The notes beneath the pieces are model-generated. The model saw only the letters and a list, made by a program, of their open reading frames with translations, ran no database searches and had not been told where the DNA came from. From NCBI RefSeq assembly GCF_001955695.1, contig NZ_CP019236.1:186001-250000 (forward strand): a stretch of DNA of 64,000 nt. The letters run 5' to 3'. This DNA comes from Rhodoferax koreense (GTDB lineage Bacteria > Pseudomonadota > Gammaproteobacteria > Burkholderiales > Burkholderiaceae_C). Positions within the stretch are counted from its first letter, which is position 1. Every line of letters begins with the position of its first letter. Positions 18,363 through 27,421 of the stretch are shown here, one piece after another. The position numbers and the translations under genes were made by a program.

Positions 18363-19910
18363 ATGAAAAAACTGCTTGCTTCTTTTGTGCTTGGCCTGAG
18401 TTTGCTGGCCGGCGGCACGATGTCCATGGCCCAGGCGCCGGCCGCCACCGCGTCCGAGCCGGCCGCTGCGGCTTCCGTCGCCGCACCGGCGCCGGCTGCC
18501 GCCGCTCCCGCCGCCGCGGCGCCTGCTGCTGCCGCACCGGCTGATGCGGCTTCCGCCGCCGCTGCGCCCGCTCCCGTTCCGAACAAGGGCGACACCGCCT
18601 GGATGTTGGTTTCCACCCTGCTGGTCATCCTGATGACCGTGCCCGGCCTGGCCCTGTTCTATGGCGGCTTGGTGCGCAGCAAGAACATGCTGTCCGTGCT
18701 GATGCAGGTCATGGTCACGTTCTCGCTGATCGTGGTGCTGTGGTTCATCTACGGCTACAGCCTCGCATTCACCGAGGGCAATGCCTATATCGGGGGCTTT
18801 GACAGATTGTTCATGAAGGGCATCTGGGACAACGCCGCGGGCACGTTCGCCAACGGCGCGACCTTCAGCAAGGGCGTCGTGATTCCGGAAATCGTGTTCG
18901 CCGCCTTCCAGGCCACGTTCGCCGGCATCACCTGTACGCTGATCGTCGGTGCCTTCGCCGAACGCATCAAGTTCTCCGCCGTGCTGCTGTTCATGGTCAT
19001 CTGGTTCACCTTCAGCTACGCGCCGATGGCCCACATGGTCTGGTTCTGGATGGGCCCTGACGCCTACACCGGCAAGGAAGTGGTCGACGCGATGAACGGC
19101 AAGGCCGGCCAGATCTGGCAATGGGGCGCGCTGGACTTCGCCGGCGGCACCGTGGTGCACATCAACGCCGCCGTCGCCGGTCTGGTCGGTGCCTTCATGG
19201 TCGGCAAGCGCATCGGCTACGGCAAGGAAGCCATGGCGCCGCACAGCCTGACGCTGACCATGGTCGGTGCCTCGCTGCTGTGGGTGGGCTGGTTCGGCTT
19301 CAACGCCGGCTCCGCACTCGAAGCCAACGGCTTCGCCGCCCTGGCCTTCATCAACACCCTGGGCGCCACGGCGGCCGCGGTGCTGGCCTGGTCCATCGGT
19401 GAAGCGCTGCACAAGGGCAAGGCTTCGATGCTGGGTGCCGCTTCCGGCGCCGTGGCCGGCCTGGTCGCCATCACGCCGGCTGCCGGCAACGTCGGCATCG
19501 GCGGCGGCCTGATCATCGGCTTCATCGCCGGCTTCGCCTGCCTCTGGGGTGTGACCGGCCTGAAGAAGATCCTCGGCGCGGACGACTCGCTCGACGTGTT
19601 CGGTGTGCATGGTGTCGGCGGTATCGTCGGTGCGCTGCTGACCGGCGTGTTCAACTCGCCTTCCCTGGGCGGCCCCGGCTTCGTGGCCGACTGGGTCACG
19701 GCCACCGGTGTCACCGCTGCCGACTACTCCATCGCTTCGCAAGTGTGGATCCAGGCCAAGGCCGTGCTGCTGACCATCGTCTGGTCGGGTGTGGTTTCCA
19801 TCATCGCCTACAAGATCGTCGACATGACCATCGGTCTGCGTGTCAGCGAAGAAGACGAACGCGAAGGCCTGGACATCACGTCCCACGGCGAAACCGCCTA
19901 CAACAGATAA
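18363..19910 (+). CDS. amtB: ammonium transporter AmtB
   Basis: The 515-residue inner-membrane protein has a Sec signal peptide (to about residue 23, AQA), an Ala/Pro-rich linker (about residues 24-72), and then 11 transmembrane helices. Conserved segments are PGLALFYGGLVRSKN, the pore region FAGGTVVHINAAVAGLVGA with the first of the twin histidines, and LDVFGVHGVGGIVGALLTG with the second. The linker of alternating Ala and Pro is much longer than in E. coli AmtB; such leaders occur in Comamonadaceae. It is cotranscribed with glnK and followed by a strong terminator. Confidence 0.95.
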   Translation: MKKLLASFVLGLSLLAGGTMSMAQAPAATASEPAAAASVAAPAPAAAAPAAAAPAAAAPADAASAAAAPAPVPNKGDTAWMLVSTLLVILMTVPGLALFYGGLVRSKNMLSVLMQVMVTFSLIVVLWFIYGYSLAFTEGNAYIGGFDRLFMKGIWDNAAGTFANGATFSKGVVIPEIVFAAFQATFAGITCTLIVGAFAERIKFSAVLLFMVIWFTFSYAPMAHMVWFWMGPDAYTGKEVVDAMNGKAGQIWQWGALDFAGGTVVHINAAVAGLVGAFMVGKRIGYGKEAMAPHSLTLTMVGASLLWVGWFGFNAGSALEANGFAALAFINTLGATAAAVLAWSIGEALHKGKASMLGAASGAVAGLVAITPAAGNVGIGGGLIIGFIAGFACLWGVTGLKKILGADDSLDVFGVHGVGGIVGALLTGVFNSPSLGGPGFVADWVTATGVTAADYSIASQVWIQAKAVLLTIVWSGVVSIIAYKIVDMTIGLRVSEEDEREGLDITSHGETAYNR

Positions 19911-19955
19911 GCTGGAGGCAACCGGGAGCGCAGGGCGCTTCCGGCTCCTGTCTCG

Positions 19956-19991
19956 AAAAGCCCGCAGGAGCTCCGGTTCCCGCGGGCTTTT
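19956..19991 (+). terminator. Rho-independent terminator after amtB
   Basis: AAAAGCCCGC and GCGGGCTTTT form a 10-bp stem with a 16-nt loop, followed by GTCTTT. It ends the glnK-amtB unit 46 bp after the stop. Confidence 0.88.
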
Positions 19992-20058
19992 GTCTTTGGT
20001 CGATGTCAGTCGGCGCACAATGGCGCGAAACAATTTCGCGACCTCTAGAGACATTCCC

Positions 20059-20922
20059 ATGACTTCTCCCCTCGTCCTGCAAAGCGGCGCGCTGCGCTGC
20101 GAACTCAGGCCCGAACTCGGCGGCTGCATCACCGGCCTTTGGTTCGGCGACGTGCCGGTGCTGCGCTCCGCACCGGCCCACACCGTGGCCACCGCGCGGC
20201 TTGGCGGCAGCTACGCGATGGTGCCGTTTTCCAACCGCATCGCGCAGGCCCACCTGCTCTGGCAGGGCACGAGCCATCCGCTGGTGCAGAACAACGGCCC
20301 CGAGCCGCATGCCATCCACGGCCATGGCTGGCAGCGCGCATGGGAAGTGCTCGAGTGCGACGCCACCTCGGCGCTGATCGGCTTCGAGCACCGGCCCGAC
20401 GCGGCCTGGCCGTTCGCCTTCGACACCTCCCAAAGCCTGCGCATTACCGGCCACGCGCTGGAGATCACCTTGAGCGCCACCAACCGATCCGCCACCGAAG
20501 CGCCGATCGGGCTGGGCTGGCATCCCTATTTCGCGAAACGCGGCGAGGCGCATATCGCCTTCACCGCCGCCGGCCGCTGGGAAAACGGCGCCGACATGTT
20601 GCCCACGCACCGCGAGGCCAGCACAGGCATCGACGCCGACTGCGCCGCCATCGACGTGGACCATTGCTTCGACGGCTGGAACGGCGTGGTGCAGCTCACC
20701 GACGAAAGGCTGCGCATCCGCATCGGCTCCAACCTCGACCATCTGGTGGTGTTCACCAACGCCGGCAAGAACTTCGTCGCCATCGAGCCGGTGAGCCACG
20801 TCAACAACGCGCTGAACCTGATGGCCGCCGGCCGCTACAACGCCGCGGCACTCGGCGTGAGCGTGCTGCAGCCCGGCGAAACCAAGACCGCCACCATGAG
20901 CATCAGCGTGGAGGCCGTATGA
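20059..20922 (+). CDS. galM: aldose 1-epimerase (GalM-type mutarotase)
   Basis: The 287-residue protein has the galactose-mutarotase-like fold: GGSYAMVPFSNRI (substrate-binding Asn-Arg), HAIHGHGWQRAWEV (catalytic His region), LGWHPYF (second catalytic His) and FVAIEPVSHVNNALN (catalytic Glu). It would interconvert sugar anomers in the cytoplasm. The ATG at 20059 follows an intergenic region with the amtB terminator. Its stop overlaps the start of the lactonase gene by 4 nt (ATGA), so the two act together in sugar catabolism. Confidence 0.92.
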   Translation: MTSPLVLQSGALRCELRPELGGCITGLWFGDVPVLRSAPAHTVATARLGGSYAMVPFSNRIAQAHLLWQGTSHPLVQNNGPEPHAIHGHGWQRAWEVLECDATSALIGFEHRPDAAWPFAFDTSQSLRITGHALEITLSATNRSATEAPIGLGWHPYFAKRGEAHIAFTAAGRWENGADMLPTHREASTGIDADCAAIDVDHCFDGWNGVVQLTDERLRIRIGSNLDHLVVFTNAGKNFVAIEPVSHVNNALNLMAAGRYNAAALGVSVLQPGETKTATMSISVEAV

Positions 20923-21848
20923 CGGATCGCTGGCGCACCGTGGTGGCCGAACCCAACGAACTCGGCGAGTCCCCCTTCTGGCATCCGGCGGAGCAGCGGC
21001 TCTACTGGGTGGACCTGGAGGCGAAGCTGATCCTGCGCACCCAGCCCGGCAGCGGCTTGGTCGAGCGCTGGGCCGTGCCGCAGGAGCCGGGCTGCATCGC
21101 CCCCGCGGCGCGCGGCGGGCTGGTCGTGGCCCTGCGCGACGGGGTGTACCGCGCACACGAATGGGGCGGCGCGCTCACGCGCATCGCGACTTTTGACTAC
21201 GACCCGGCCACCACGCGTTTCAACGACGGCAAATGCGATCCGCTGGGCCGCTTCTGGGCCGGCACCATCTTCGAGCCGCGCAGCGCCAACGAGGCGAAGT
21301 TGTATTCCGTCGATGGCCGCGGCGGCCGCGCGCCGGAGGTGAAGCTGCAGGCCGGCGACGCCATCACGGCCAACGGCCTGGCCTGGTCGCCGCGTGGCGA
21401 CACGGTGTATTGGTCGGATACGCCGCACCACGTCATCCACGCCTGGGACTGGGCGGCCGACACCAACACGCTGACGCGGCATCGAGTGTTCCAGCAGTTC
21501 GCCGGCAAACCGGCGGGCTGGACGCCGGGCCTGCCGGACAACGGGGGTTATGGCGGCCGACCCGACGGCGCCACCGTGGACGCCGAAGGCAACTACTACG
21601 CCGCCATGTTCGAAGGCCGGCGCGTCTGCAAATTCGCACCCGACGGCCGCCTCCTCGCCGAAATCGAAACCCCGGCGCAATGCCCGACCATGCCCTGCCT
21701 GGGCGGGCCGGAACTACGCACGCTCTACCTCACCACCGCGCGCCACAAGCGCCCGGCGGCCGAACTCGCGGCCCTGCCGGGATCGGGCTGCGTGTTCGCC
21801 ATGGACGTGGATGTGCCGGGCCTGCCGGTCAACTTCTTCCAGGACTGA
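20919..21848 (+). CDS. SMP-30/gluconolactonase family sugar lactonase
   Basis: The 309-residue six-bladed propeller has SMP-30 signatures: LGESPFWHPAEQRLYWVDL (metal Glu), RFNDGKCDPLGRFWAGT (Asn/Asp ligands), NGLAWSPRGDTVYWSDT, and PDGATVDAEGNYYAAMF (Asp ligand). It would open aldonolactones to sugar acids, following an aldose dehydrogenase. It is translationally coupled to galM. The exact sugar (galactose, arabinose, glucose) is not evident. Confidence 0.9.
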   Translation: MTDRWRTVVAEPNELGESPFWHPAEQRLYWVDLEAKLILRTQPGSGLVERWAVPQEPGCIAPAARGGLVVALRDGVYRAHEWGGALTRIATFDYDPATTRFNDGKCDPLGRFWAGTIFEPRSANEAKLYSVDGRGGRAPEVKLQAGDAITANGLAWSPRGDTVYWSDTPHHVIHAWDWAADTNTLTRHRVFQQFAGKPAGWTPGLPDNGGYGGRPDGATVDAEGNYYAAMFEGRRVCKFAPDGRLLAEIETPAQCPTMPCLGGPELRTLYLTTARHKRPAAELAALPGSGCVFAMDVDVPGLPVNFFQD

Positions 21849-21937
21849 CCTGTTGTGAAGCCGCGCAAGAATTGCACGCCGCGCCTGCAAAAAATTCACA
21901 AGCCGCTCCAGCGCCGCAGCGGATACCAACAGTTACC

Positions 21938-23065
21938 ATGACCGGCATGGACGCCGCACTGCAAAGCCTGATCACGCGCATCGCCGATGCGGCGGCCACG
22001 GCCACGCCGCTGCGTTTTCGCGGTGGCGGCAGCAAGGATTTCTACGGCCAGGCGCTGCGGGGCGAGATCGTCGACACCACGGTGTTCTCCGGCATCACCA
22101 GCTACGAGCCGAGCGAACTGGTGGTGTCGGCACGTGCCGGCACGCCGCTTTCCGAACTCGAGGCCGTGCTGGCCGCGAAAGGCCAGTGCCTGCCGTTCGA
22201 GCCGCCGCATTTCGCCGAAGGTGCCACGGTGGGCGGCATGGTCGCTGCCGGCCTCAGCGGCCCGGCCCGGGCCAGCGTCGGCGCGGTGCGCGACTACATG
22301 CTAGGCGTGACGCTGATCAATGGCCGCGCCGAGCTGTTGAGCTTCGGCGGCACGGTCATGAAGAACGTGGCGGGCTACGACGTGTCGCGGCTCATGGCCG
22401 GCTCGCTCGGCACGCTCGGCCTGATCACCGAAGTGCACCTCAAGGTGCTGCCGGTGCCGCCGGCCGAGGCCACGCTGCGCTTCGCCTGCGGCCAGGCCGA
22501 AGCCTTGCGCCTGCTGCACGCCTGGGGCGGCCAGCCGCTGCCGCTGAACGCGAGCTGCTGGATGGAAGCGCCGGCGGGCGAGGGCGTGCTGTTCCTGCGG
22601 CTGCGCGGCGCCGTGGCCGCGGTGGAAGCGGCCTGCACGCGCCTGGGCGGGGAGCTGCTCGCACCCGCCGCTTTGGCAGGCGAAGACGGCTTCGCCTGGC
22701 AGGCGCTGCGCAACCATCGGTTGCCCTGGTTCCGATCGACAACGCCCGCCGAAAGCCAGTTGTGGCGGCTTTCCGTGCCACAGACCGCGCCGGTGCTCGA
22801 TCTGCCCGGCCCGACCCTGGTCGAATGGCACGGCGGGCAGCGCTGGCTCAAGGCGGCGCCCGGCGACGAAGCCCGCATCCGCGCGACGGCCCGGCAAGTC
22901 GGCGGAAGTGCTACTCTTTTCAGAGCTGACGCCACAGAAGCGGTGGCCGATGAGGCGCGTTTCGATGCACTGTTGTCGCCGCTGGACGGCATCCATCTCC
23001 GCCTGAAACAGCAGTTCGATCCGGCCGGCATCTTCAACCCTGGCCGGCTGTACCCGCAGTTCTGA
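21938..23065 (+). CDS. glcE: glycolate oxidase FAD-binding subunit GlcE
   Basis: The 375-residue protein has an FAD-binding PCMH domain: RFRGGGSKDFYG, SYEPSELVVSARAGTPLSELE, PPHFAEGATVGGMVAAGLSGP and GGTVMKNVAGYDVSRLMAGSLGTLG, the normal GlcE pattern. It ends DPAGIFNPGRLY. GlcE joins GlcD and GlcF to oxidise glycolate to glyoxylate. GlcF follows after one gene; GlcD is not in the window. The ATG at 21938 is preferred; a second ATG lies three codons on. Confidence 0.93.
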   Translation: MTGMDAALQSLITRIADAAATATPLRFRGGGSKDFYGQALRGEIVDTTVFSGITSYEPSELVVSARAGTPLSELEAVLAAKGQCLPFEPPHFAEGATVGGMVAAGLSGPARASVGAVRDYMLGVTLINGRAELLSFGGTVMKNVAGYDVSRLMAGSLGTLGLITEVHLKVLPVPPAEATLRFACGQAEALRLLHAWGGQPLPLNASCWMEAPAGEGVLFLRLRGAVAAVEAACTRLGGELLAPAALAGEDGFAWQALRNHRLPWFRSTTPAESQLWRLSVPQTAPVLDLPGPTLVEWHGGQRWLKAAPGDEARIRATARQVGGSATLFRADATEAVADEARFDALLSPLDGIHLRLKQQFDPAGIFNPGRLYPQF

Positions 23066-23077
23066 CCCATCCACACC

Positions 23078-23890
23078 GTGCGCCGCCTGCTCCACGTTGC
23101 CGACCGCCACCGCACAGCCTCGACCACCCGGCTGCTCGGATTGCTGCTGGCCTTCAATGCCGGCGCCATCAATGCGGGCGGCCTGCTGGTGGTGCACATG
23201 TACACCTCGCACATGTCGGGTTTCGCCTCGCAGGTGGCCGACAGCCTGGTGCTGGGCAACGTCACCCTGCTGCTCGGCGCGCTGGGCGCGCTGCTGGCCT
23301 TCACCGCGGGTGCCGCCACCACCGCCATCATCGTCAACTGGGCGCGCGTGCACCGGCTGCGCAGCGCCTACGCCCTGCCGCTGCTGCTGGAAGCCGCGCT
23401 GCTGCTGCCGTTCGGCCTGATGGGGGCGATCACGCTCACCTGGGACACACCCTTTGCCGTGCCGCTGACGGTGCTGCTGCTGTCCTTCATCATGGGCCTG
23501 CAGAACGCGGTGGGCAGCAAGGTTTCCGCCGGGCGCATCCGCACCACCCACATGACCGGCAACCTGACGGACCTCGGCATGGAACTCGGCAAGCTGCTGT
23601 ACTGGAACCGCAACGGCACGCCGCCTGAGGCGCAGGTGCGCTCCAACCGCAGCCGCATGACGCTGCACGGCGGATTGATCGGCATGTTCATCGCCGGTGG
23701 CCTGTTCGGCGCGGCCGGCTTCAAGTACGTCGGATTCCTGTGGGTCGTGCCGCTGGCTGCGTTGCTGCTGGCGCTGTCCCTGCCCACCGTGCGGCATGAC
23801 CTGCGGCGTTCGCTGTACCTGCGCGCGCGCCTGGTCGCGCTGGGGCAACGCCTGCGCCGCGGCCGCAAACCCGCGTCACCGCCCGCCTGA
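23078..23890 (+). CDS. DUF1275 (YoaK-type) membrane protein
   Basis: The 270-residue protein has about six helices and the DUF1275 pattern: LAFNAGAINAGGLLVVHMYTSHMSGFASQVAD near the N-terminus and MGLQNAVGSKVSAGRIRTTHMTGNLTDLGMELGKLL in the middle. The function is unknown. It starts with GTG 12 bp after glcE and stops 11 bp before glcF, so it is embedded in the glycolate oxidase operon. Confidence 0.88.
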   Translation: MRRLLHVADRHRTASTTRLLGLLLAFNAGAINAGGLLVVHMYTSHMSGFASQVADSLVLGNVTLLLGALGALLAFTAGAATTAIIVNWARVHRLRSAYALPLLLEAALLLPFGLMGAITLTWDTPFAVPLTVLLLSFIMGLQNAVGSKVSAGRIRTTHMTGNLTDLGMELGKLLYWNRNGTPPEAQVRSNRSRMTLHGGLIGMFIAGGLFGAAGFKYVGFLWVVPLAALLLALSLPTVRHDLRRSLYLRARLVALGQRLRRGRKPASPPA

Positions 23891-23901
23891 GAAACCGCAC
23901 G

Positions 23902-25149
23902 ATGCAGACCAAGCTCTCCCCGGAATTCGAGAACACCCCCGACGGTCTGGCCGCCGAGGCCATCCTGCGCAAGTGCGTGCATTGCGGCTTCTGCACCGCC
24001 ACCTGCCCGACCTACCAGCTGCTCGGCGACGAGCTCGACGGCCCGCGTGGCCGCATCTACCTGATGAAACAGGTGCTCGAAGGCGCCGAGCCCACGCGCA
24101 GCACGCAGCTGCACCTCGACCGCTGCCTCACCTGCCGCAACTGCGAAAGCACCTGTCCGAGCGGCGTGGACTATGGCCACCTGGTCGACATCGGCCGCAA
24201 GATCGTGGACGCCAAGGTGCCGCGCCCCGCCAGCGAGCGCGCCATGCGCTGGGCGCTGAAGGAGGGGCTGAACTCGCCGATGTTCGGGCCGGCCATGAAA
24301 CTGGGCCAGGCCGTGCGTGGCGTGTTGCCGGGCAAGCTCAAGGCCAAGGTGCCGGCACCGCAGAGCGCCGGCGTCTGGCCCAGCGCCAGCCACGCGCGCC
24401 AGGTCTTGATGCTGACGGGCTGCGTGCAGCCTTCGATGATGCCCAACATCAACGGCGCCACCGCGCGCGTGCTCGACGCGGCCGGCATCCAGACCCTGGT
24501 GGCGGCCGAGGCCGGCTGCTGCGGGGCCGTGAAGTTCCACCTCAACGACCAGGAAGGCGGCAAGGCGCAGATGCGCGCCAACATCGATGCCTGGTGGCCA
24601 TTCGTCGAACAGGTCGAAGCCATCGTGATGAACGCCTCGGGCTGCGGTGTCACCGTCAAGGAATACGGCCATCTGCTGGCCGACGACCCGGCCTACGCCG
24701 CAAAGGCCGCTCGCATCAGCGCCCTCACGCGCGATCTCAGCGAGTTGCTGCCGACGATGCTGCCCGCGCTCACCGCGGCGCTGCAGGCGCGGCCCGCGCA
24801 CGCGGGCGAGAAACTCGCGTTCCATCCGCCCTGCACCCTGCAGCACGGCCAGCAACTGCGCGGCGGCGTGGAAACCCACCTGCGCGCGCTCGGCTTCGAC
24901 GTGCGCACCTGTGTGAACGAAGCACACCTGTGCTGCGGCTCGGCCGGCACTTATTCGGTGCTGAACCCCGGCATTGCCACGCAGTTGCGCGACCGCAAGC
25001 TCGGCCACCTCGCGCAGTCGTTCGGCACCGACCAGCCCGAGACCATCATCAGCGCCAACATCGGCTGCATCACGCATCTGCAGAGCGGCACGGCCACGCC
25101 GGTGAGGCATTGGGTGGAGGTGCTCGACGCGGCGCTGGCCGCAGCGTGA
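23902..25149 (+). CDS. glcF: glycolate oxidase iron-sulfur subunit GlcF
   Basis: The 415-residue protein carries two 4Fe-4S motifs, CVHCGFCTATCPTY (about residue 24) and CLTCRNCESTCPSGV (about residue 75), and two CCG domains with CGAVKFH and CCGSAGTYS. It passes electrons from the flavin subunits to the quinone pool at the membrane. It lies in the same operon as glcE and the DUF1275 gene. Confidence 0.95.
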   Translation: MQTKLSPEFENTPDGLAAEAILRKCVHCGFCTATCPTYQLLGDELDGPRGRIYLMKQVLEGAEPTRSTQLHLDRCLTCRNCESTCPSGVDYGHLVDIGRKIVDAKVPRPASERAMRWALKEGLNSPMFGPAMKLGQAVRGVLPGKLKAKVPAPQSAGVWPSASHARQVLMLTGCVQPSMMPNINGATARVLDAAGIQTLVAAEAGCCGAVKFHLNDQEGGKAQMRANIDAWWPFVEQVEAIVMNASGCGVTVKEYGHLLADDPAYAAKAARISALTRDLSELLPTMLPALTAALQARPAHAGEKLAFHPPCTLQHGQQLRGGVETHLRALGFDVRTCVNEAHLCCGSAGTYSVLNPGIATQLRDRKLGHLAQSFGTDQPETIISANIGCITHLQSGTATPVRHWVEVLDAALAAA

Positions 25150-25153
25150 CAGC

Positions 25154-25177
25154 CTGCTGACACCACGTTGTCAGCAG
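25154..25177. terminator. hairpin after glcF (possible terminator)
   Basis: A perfect 9-bp inverted repeat, CTGCTGACA and TGTCAGCAG with a 6-nt loop, lies 5 bp after the glcF stop. There is no T tract, so it may be an mRNA-stabilising hairpin, a weak terminator, or a protein-binding dyad for the next gene. Confidence 0.5.
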
Positions 25178-25228
25178 CCCCCGCCCACCATGGAGGCCTT
25201 CACAACTTGTTCGAAAGGTCCCTCCATC

Positions 25229-25618
25229 ATGTCCAACCCACACGCCATCAGCTGGTTCGAGATTCCCGTGCGCGACCTCGACCGTGCGCAGAATTTCTAT
25301 GAAACCGTGCTGCGCAAGACACTCCTGCGCCAGCAGTTCCCGATGGGCGACAAGGTGTACCCTCTGGCGATTTTTCCCGCCACCGAACACGGCACCAAGG
25401 GTTGCCTGATGAGCGGGCACGATACCTTGGCCTCCAGCACCGAGGGCAGCCTGGTGTACCTGGATTGCGGCGACAGCATCGATGCGGCCATCACGCGTTG
25501 CCGGCAGGCCGGCGGCATGTTGCTCAAGGCGAAGACGGCGCTGCCGCCGGGCATGGGTTGCTTCGCCCACATCCAGGACCTCGAGGGCAACCGGGTGGGC
25601 CTGCATGCCGCCGCGTAA
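25229..25618 (+). CDS. VOC-family (glyoxalase-like) protein
   Basis: The 129-residue protein has the vicinal-oxygen-chelate fold pattern: [22 protein letters not shown] at the start and [18 protein letters not shown] at the end. Such proteins include glyoxalases, dioxygenases and resistance proteins; no specific activity can be assigned. The start is the ATG at 25229 (MSNPH), as an upstream ATG at 25190 adds a nonconserved tail. Its 3' end overlaps the EVE gene by 14 nt. Confidence 0.85.
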   Translation: MSNPHAISWFEIPVRDLDRAQNFYETVLRKTLLRQQFPMGDKVYPLAIFPATEHGTKGCLMSGHDTLASSTEGSLVYLDCGDSIDAAITRCRQAGGMLLKAKTALPPGMGCFAHIQDLEGNRVGLHAAA

Positions 25619-26054
25619 CTGGATCGCCGTGGCCAGCGCCGAACACGCGCGGCGCGGCTGCGCGGCGCAGCCTTCGGGCTTCATGCAGGTCTGCCACGGC
25701 AAGGCTGCACCGCTGCGCAAGGTGGCGCCGGGCGACCGCGTGGCCTACTACGCGCCGGCGCTGACCATGGGCGGCAAGGACAGGCTGCAGAGCTTCGTCG
25801 CCATCGGCTTGGTGCAGCCGGGCGCGCCGTACACGGTCGACATGGGCGGCGGCTTCGTGCCCTACCGGCGCGATGTGGCCTACGTGCCGGCCCGCGAGGC
25901 GCCGATCGCGCCGCTGCTGGATGCCTTCGAATTCGTGGAGGACCGCAGCCGTTGGGGTTATAAGTTCCGCTTCGGCCTGTTCGAAGTGAGTGGTCCGGAC
26001 ATGCGGCTCATCGCGCAAGCGATGGCGGCGCCGCTCGATGCACTCTGTTTTTGA
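25605..26054 (+). CDS. EVE-domain protein
   Basis: The 149-residue protein matches the EVE/PUA-like family: [41 protein letters not shown] and [20 protein letters not shown] domains bind modified bases in DNA or RNA; stand-alone members are uncharacterised. The ATG at 25605 overlaps the VOC gene in another frame, which suggests cotranscription. Confidence 0.85.
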   Translation: MPPRNWIAVASAEHARRGCAAQPSGFMQVCHGKAAPLRKVAPGDRVAYYAPALTMGGKDRLQSFVAIGLVQPGAPYTVDMGGGFVPYRRDVAYVPAREAPIAPLLDAFEFVEDRSRWGYKFRFGLFEVSGPDMRLIAQAMAAPLDALCF

Positions 26055-26106
26055 TAGCTTCTCACGCAGTATCCACCTGCTCTATTCGTCGAAATAGTGA
26101 CTGCCC

Positions 26107-26835
26107 ATGCGCCGCGCCGACCGCCTGTTCCAGATCGTCCAGCTGATCCGTGGCCGGCGCCTGACCACGGCGGCTTTCCTGGCGGCGCGGCTCGAGGTGT
26201 CGGAACGCACCGTGTACCGCGACGTGGGCCAGTTGCAGCACCAGGGCGTGCCCATCGAGGGCGAGGCCGGCGTGGGTTACCGGCTGGGCCGGGGCTTCGA
26301 ACTGCCGCCGCTGATGTTCACCCAGGGCGAGGCCAACGCGCTGGTGGCCGCCGCACGGGTGGCGCAGGCCTGGCTCGACGCGGGGCTGGCGGGCGAGGTG
26401 GAGGGCGCGCTGGGCAAGATCCTCTCGGTGCTGCCGCCGACGGCGCGGGCCTCGGCGGAAAGCCTGGCGCTGTATGCGCAGGAAGTGGGCGGCCTGACAC
26501 CAGCGGAGCAGAACCTGCTGCAGGCGGTGCGCGAGGCCGCGCAGGCCCGGCGCAAGCTGCGGCTCGGCTATCTGGACCTGGCCGACCTTCCGAGCCAGCG
26601 CGTGGTGCGCCCCCTGGGCTGCTTCTACTGGGGCAAGATCTGGACGCTGTCGGCCTGGTGCGAAACGCGGCAGGATTTCCGCAGTTTCCGGATCGACCGC
26701 ATCCGGCAATGGCAGGTGCTGGACGCGTCTTTCCGCGACGAAGCCGGCAAGACCCTGGCCGACATGCTGCGCAAGGTCAAAGGGGAACTGGCCGCCAAGG
26801 CGGCACGGGGCAATAACGGAAATAGCGCTGGCTAG
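26107..26835 (+). CDS. YafY-type HTH/WYL-domain transcriptional regulator
   Basis: The 242-residue protein has an N-terminal DeoR-like helix-turn-helix (RLTTAAFLAARLEVSERTVYRDVGQL), a linker with QGVPIEGEAGVGYRLGRGFELPPLMFT, and a C-terminal WYL domain (RPLGCFYWGKIWTLSAWCETRQDFRSFRIDRI). WYL domains sense nucleic-acid or nucleotide ligands; many members respond to DNA damage or regulate stress genes. The target is unknown; the upstream VOC-EVE pair is possible. Confidence 0.9.
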   Translation: MRRADRLFQIVQLIRGRRLTTAAFLAARLEVSERTVYRDVGQLQHQGVPIEGEAGVGYRLGRGFELPPLMFTQGEANALVAAARVAQAWLDAGLAGEVEGALGKILSVLPPTARASAESLALYAQEVGGLTPAEQNLLQAVREAAQARRKLRLGYLDLADLPSQRVVRPLGCFYWGKIWTLSAWCETRQDFRSFRIDRIRQWQVLDASFRDEAGKTLADMLRKVKGELAAKAARGNNGNSAG

Positions 26836-26893
26836 AATTGCTATTTAAAATATAGCTACCTGCGCAGAGATGGATTGCGCCAGAGGCCGATTT
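26834..26893. repeat. Comamonadaceae-type dispersed intergenic repeat
   Basis: GCTAT and ATAGC form a short AT-rich stem (26840-26856), followed by GCGCA and TGCGC arms and the tail CCAGAGGCCGATTT. I associate this composite with a repeat scattered between genes in Acidovorax, Variovorax and Polaromonas. A partial similar segment (TTTTGATAGCTTCTCACGCA) starts at 26048. Family membership is from memory and was not searched. Confidence 0.5.
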
Positions 26894-26910
26894 AGTTATC
26901 CATCCTCGGC

Positions 26911-27399
26911 TCAGGCCGCGAGTGCGGCCTCGATGTCCTTGCGCAGGCTCTTGGGCGTGTCCGTCGGCGCAAAACGCTGGATGACCTGGCCGTCCTTGCC
27001 CACGAGGAACTTGGTGAAGTTCCACTTGATCGCCTTGGTGCCGAGCAAACCAGGCGCCTCCTTGGTCAGCCATTGGTAGAGCGGATGGGCGTTGGCGCCG
27101 TTCACGTCGATCTTGGCCATCATCGGGAAATCGACACCGTAGTTGAGCTGGCAGAAGCTGGCGATCTCGGCGTTGGCGCCCGGGTCCTGCGCGCCGAACT
27201 GGTTGCACGGGAAGCCCAGCACCACCAGGCCTTGCGGGCCGTAGGCCTTGTGCAGTTCTTCCAACCCCGCGAACTGCGGTGTGAAACCGCAGGCGCTCGC
27301 GGTGTTCACGATGAGCAGGGCCTGGCCCTTGAACCGGGAAAGCGGCACCGGCTGGCCGTCGATGCCGAGCGCTTCGAAGTCGTAGATGGAAGAGGTCAT
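26911..27399 (-). CDS. glutathione peroxidase (GpxA/BtuE family)
   Basis: The 162-residue protein has the peroxidatic Cys in NTASACGFTPQ (about residue 36), the LGFPCNQFGAQDPG motif with the resolving-type Cys and conserved Gln, and WNFTKFLVGKDG with the catalytic Trp/Asn. It uses Cys rather than selenocysteine, so it probably draws electrons from thioredoxin or glutathione to reduce peroxides in the cytoplasm. The ATG at 27399 (MTSSIYDFEA) was chosen. Confidence 0.93.
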   Translation of the reverse strand: MTSSIYDFEALGIDGQPVPLSRFKGQALLIVNTASACGFTPQFAGLEELHKAYGPQGLVVLGFPCNQFGAQDPGANAEIASFCQLNYGVDFPMMAKIDVNGANAHPLYQWLTKEAPGLLGTKAIKWNFTKFLVGKDGQVIQRFAPTDTPKSLRKDIEAALAA

Positions 27400-27421
27400 G
27401 CGCCCATTGGACTCCAAAAAC

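Noticed and set aside
18430..18570. GCC/GCG-rich repeat-like DNA in amtB as a sequence repeat
   Set aside because: Explained by the Ala/Pro-rich linker of the protein; not a tandem DNA repeat.
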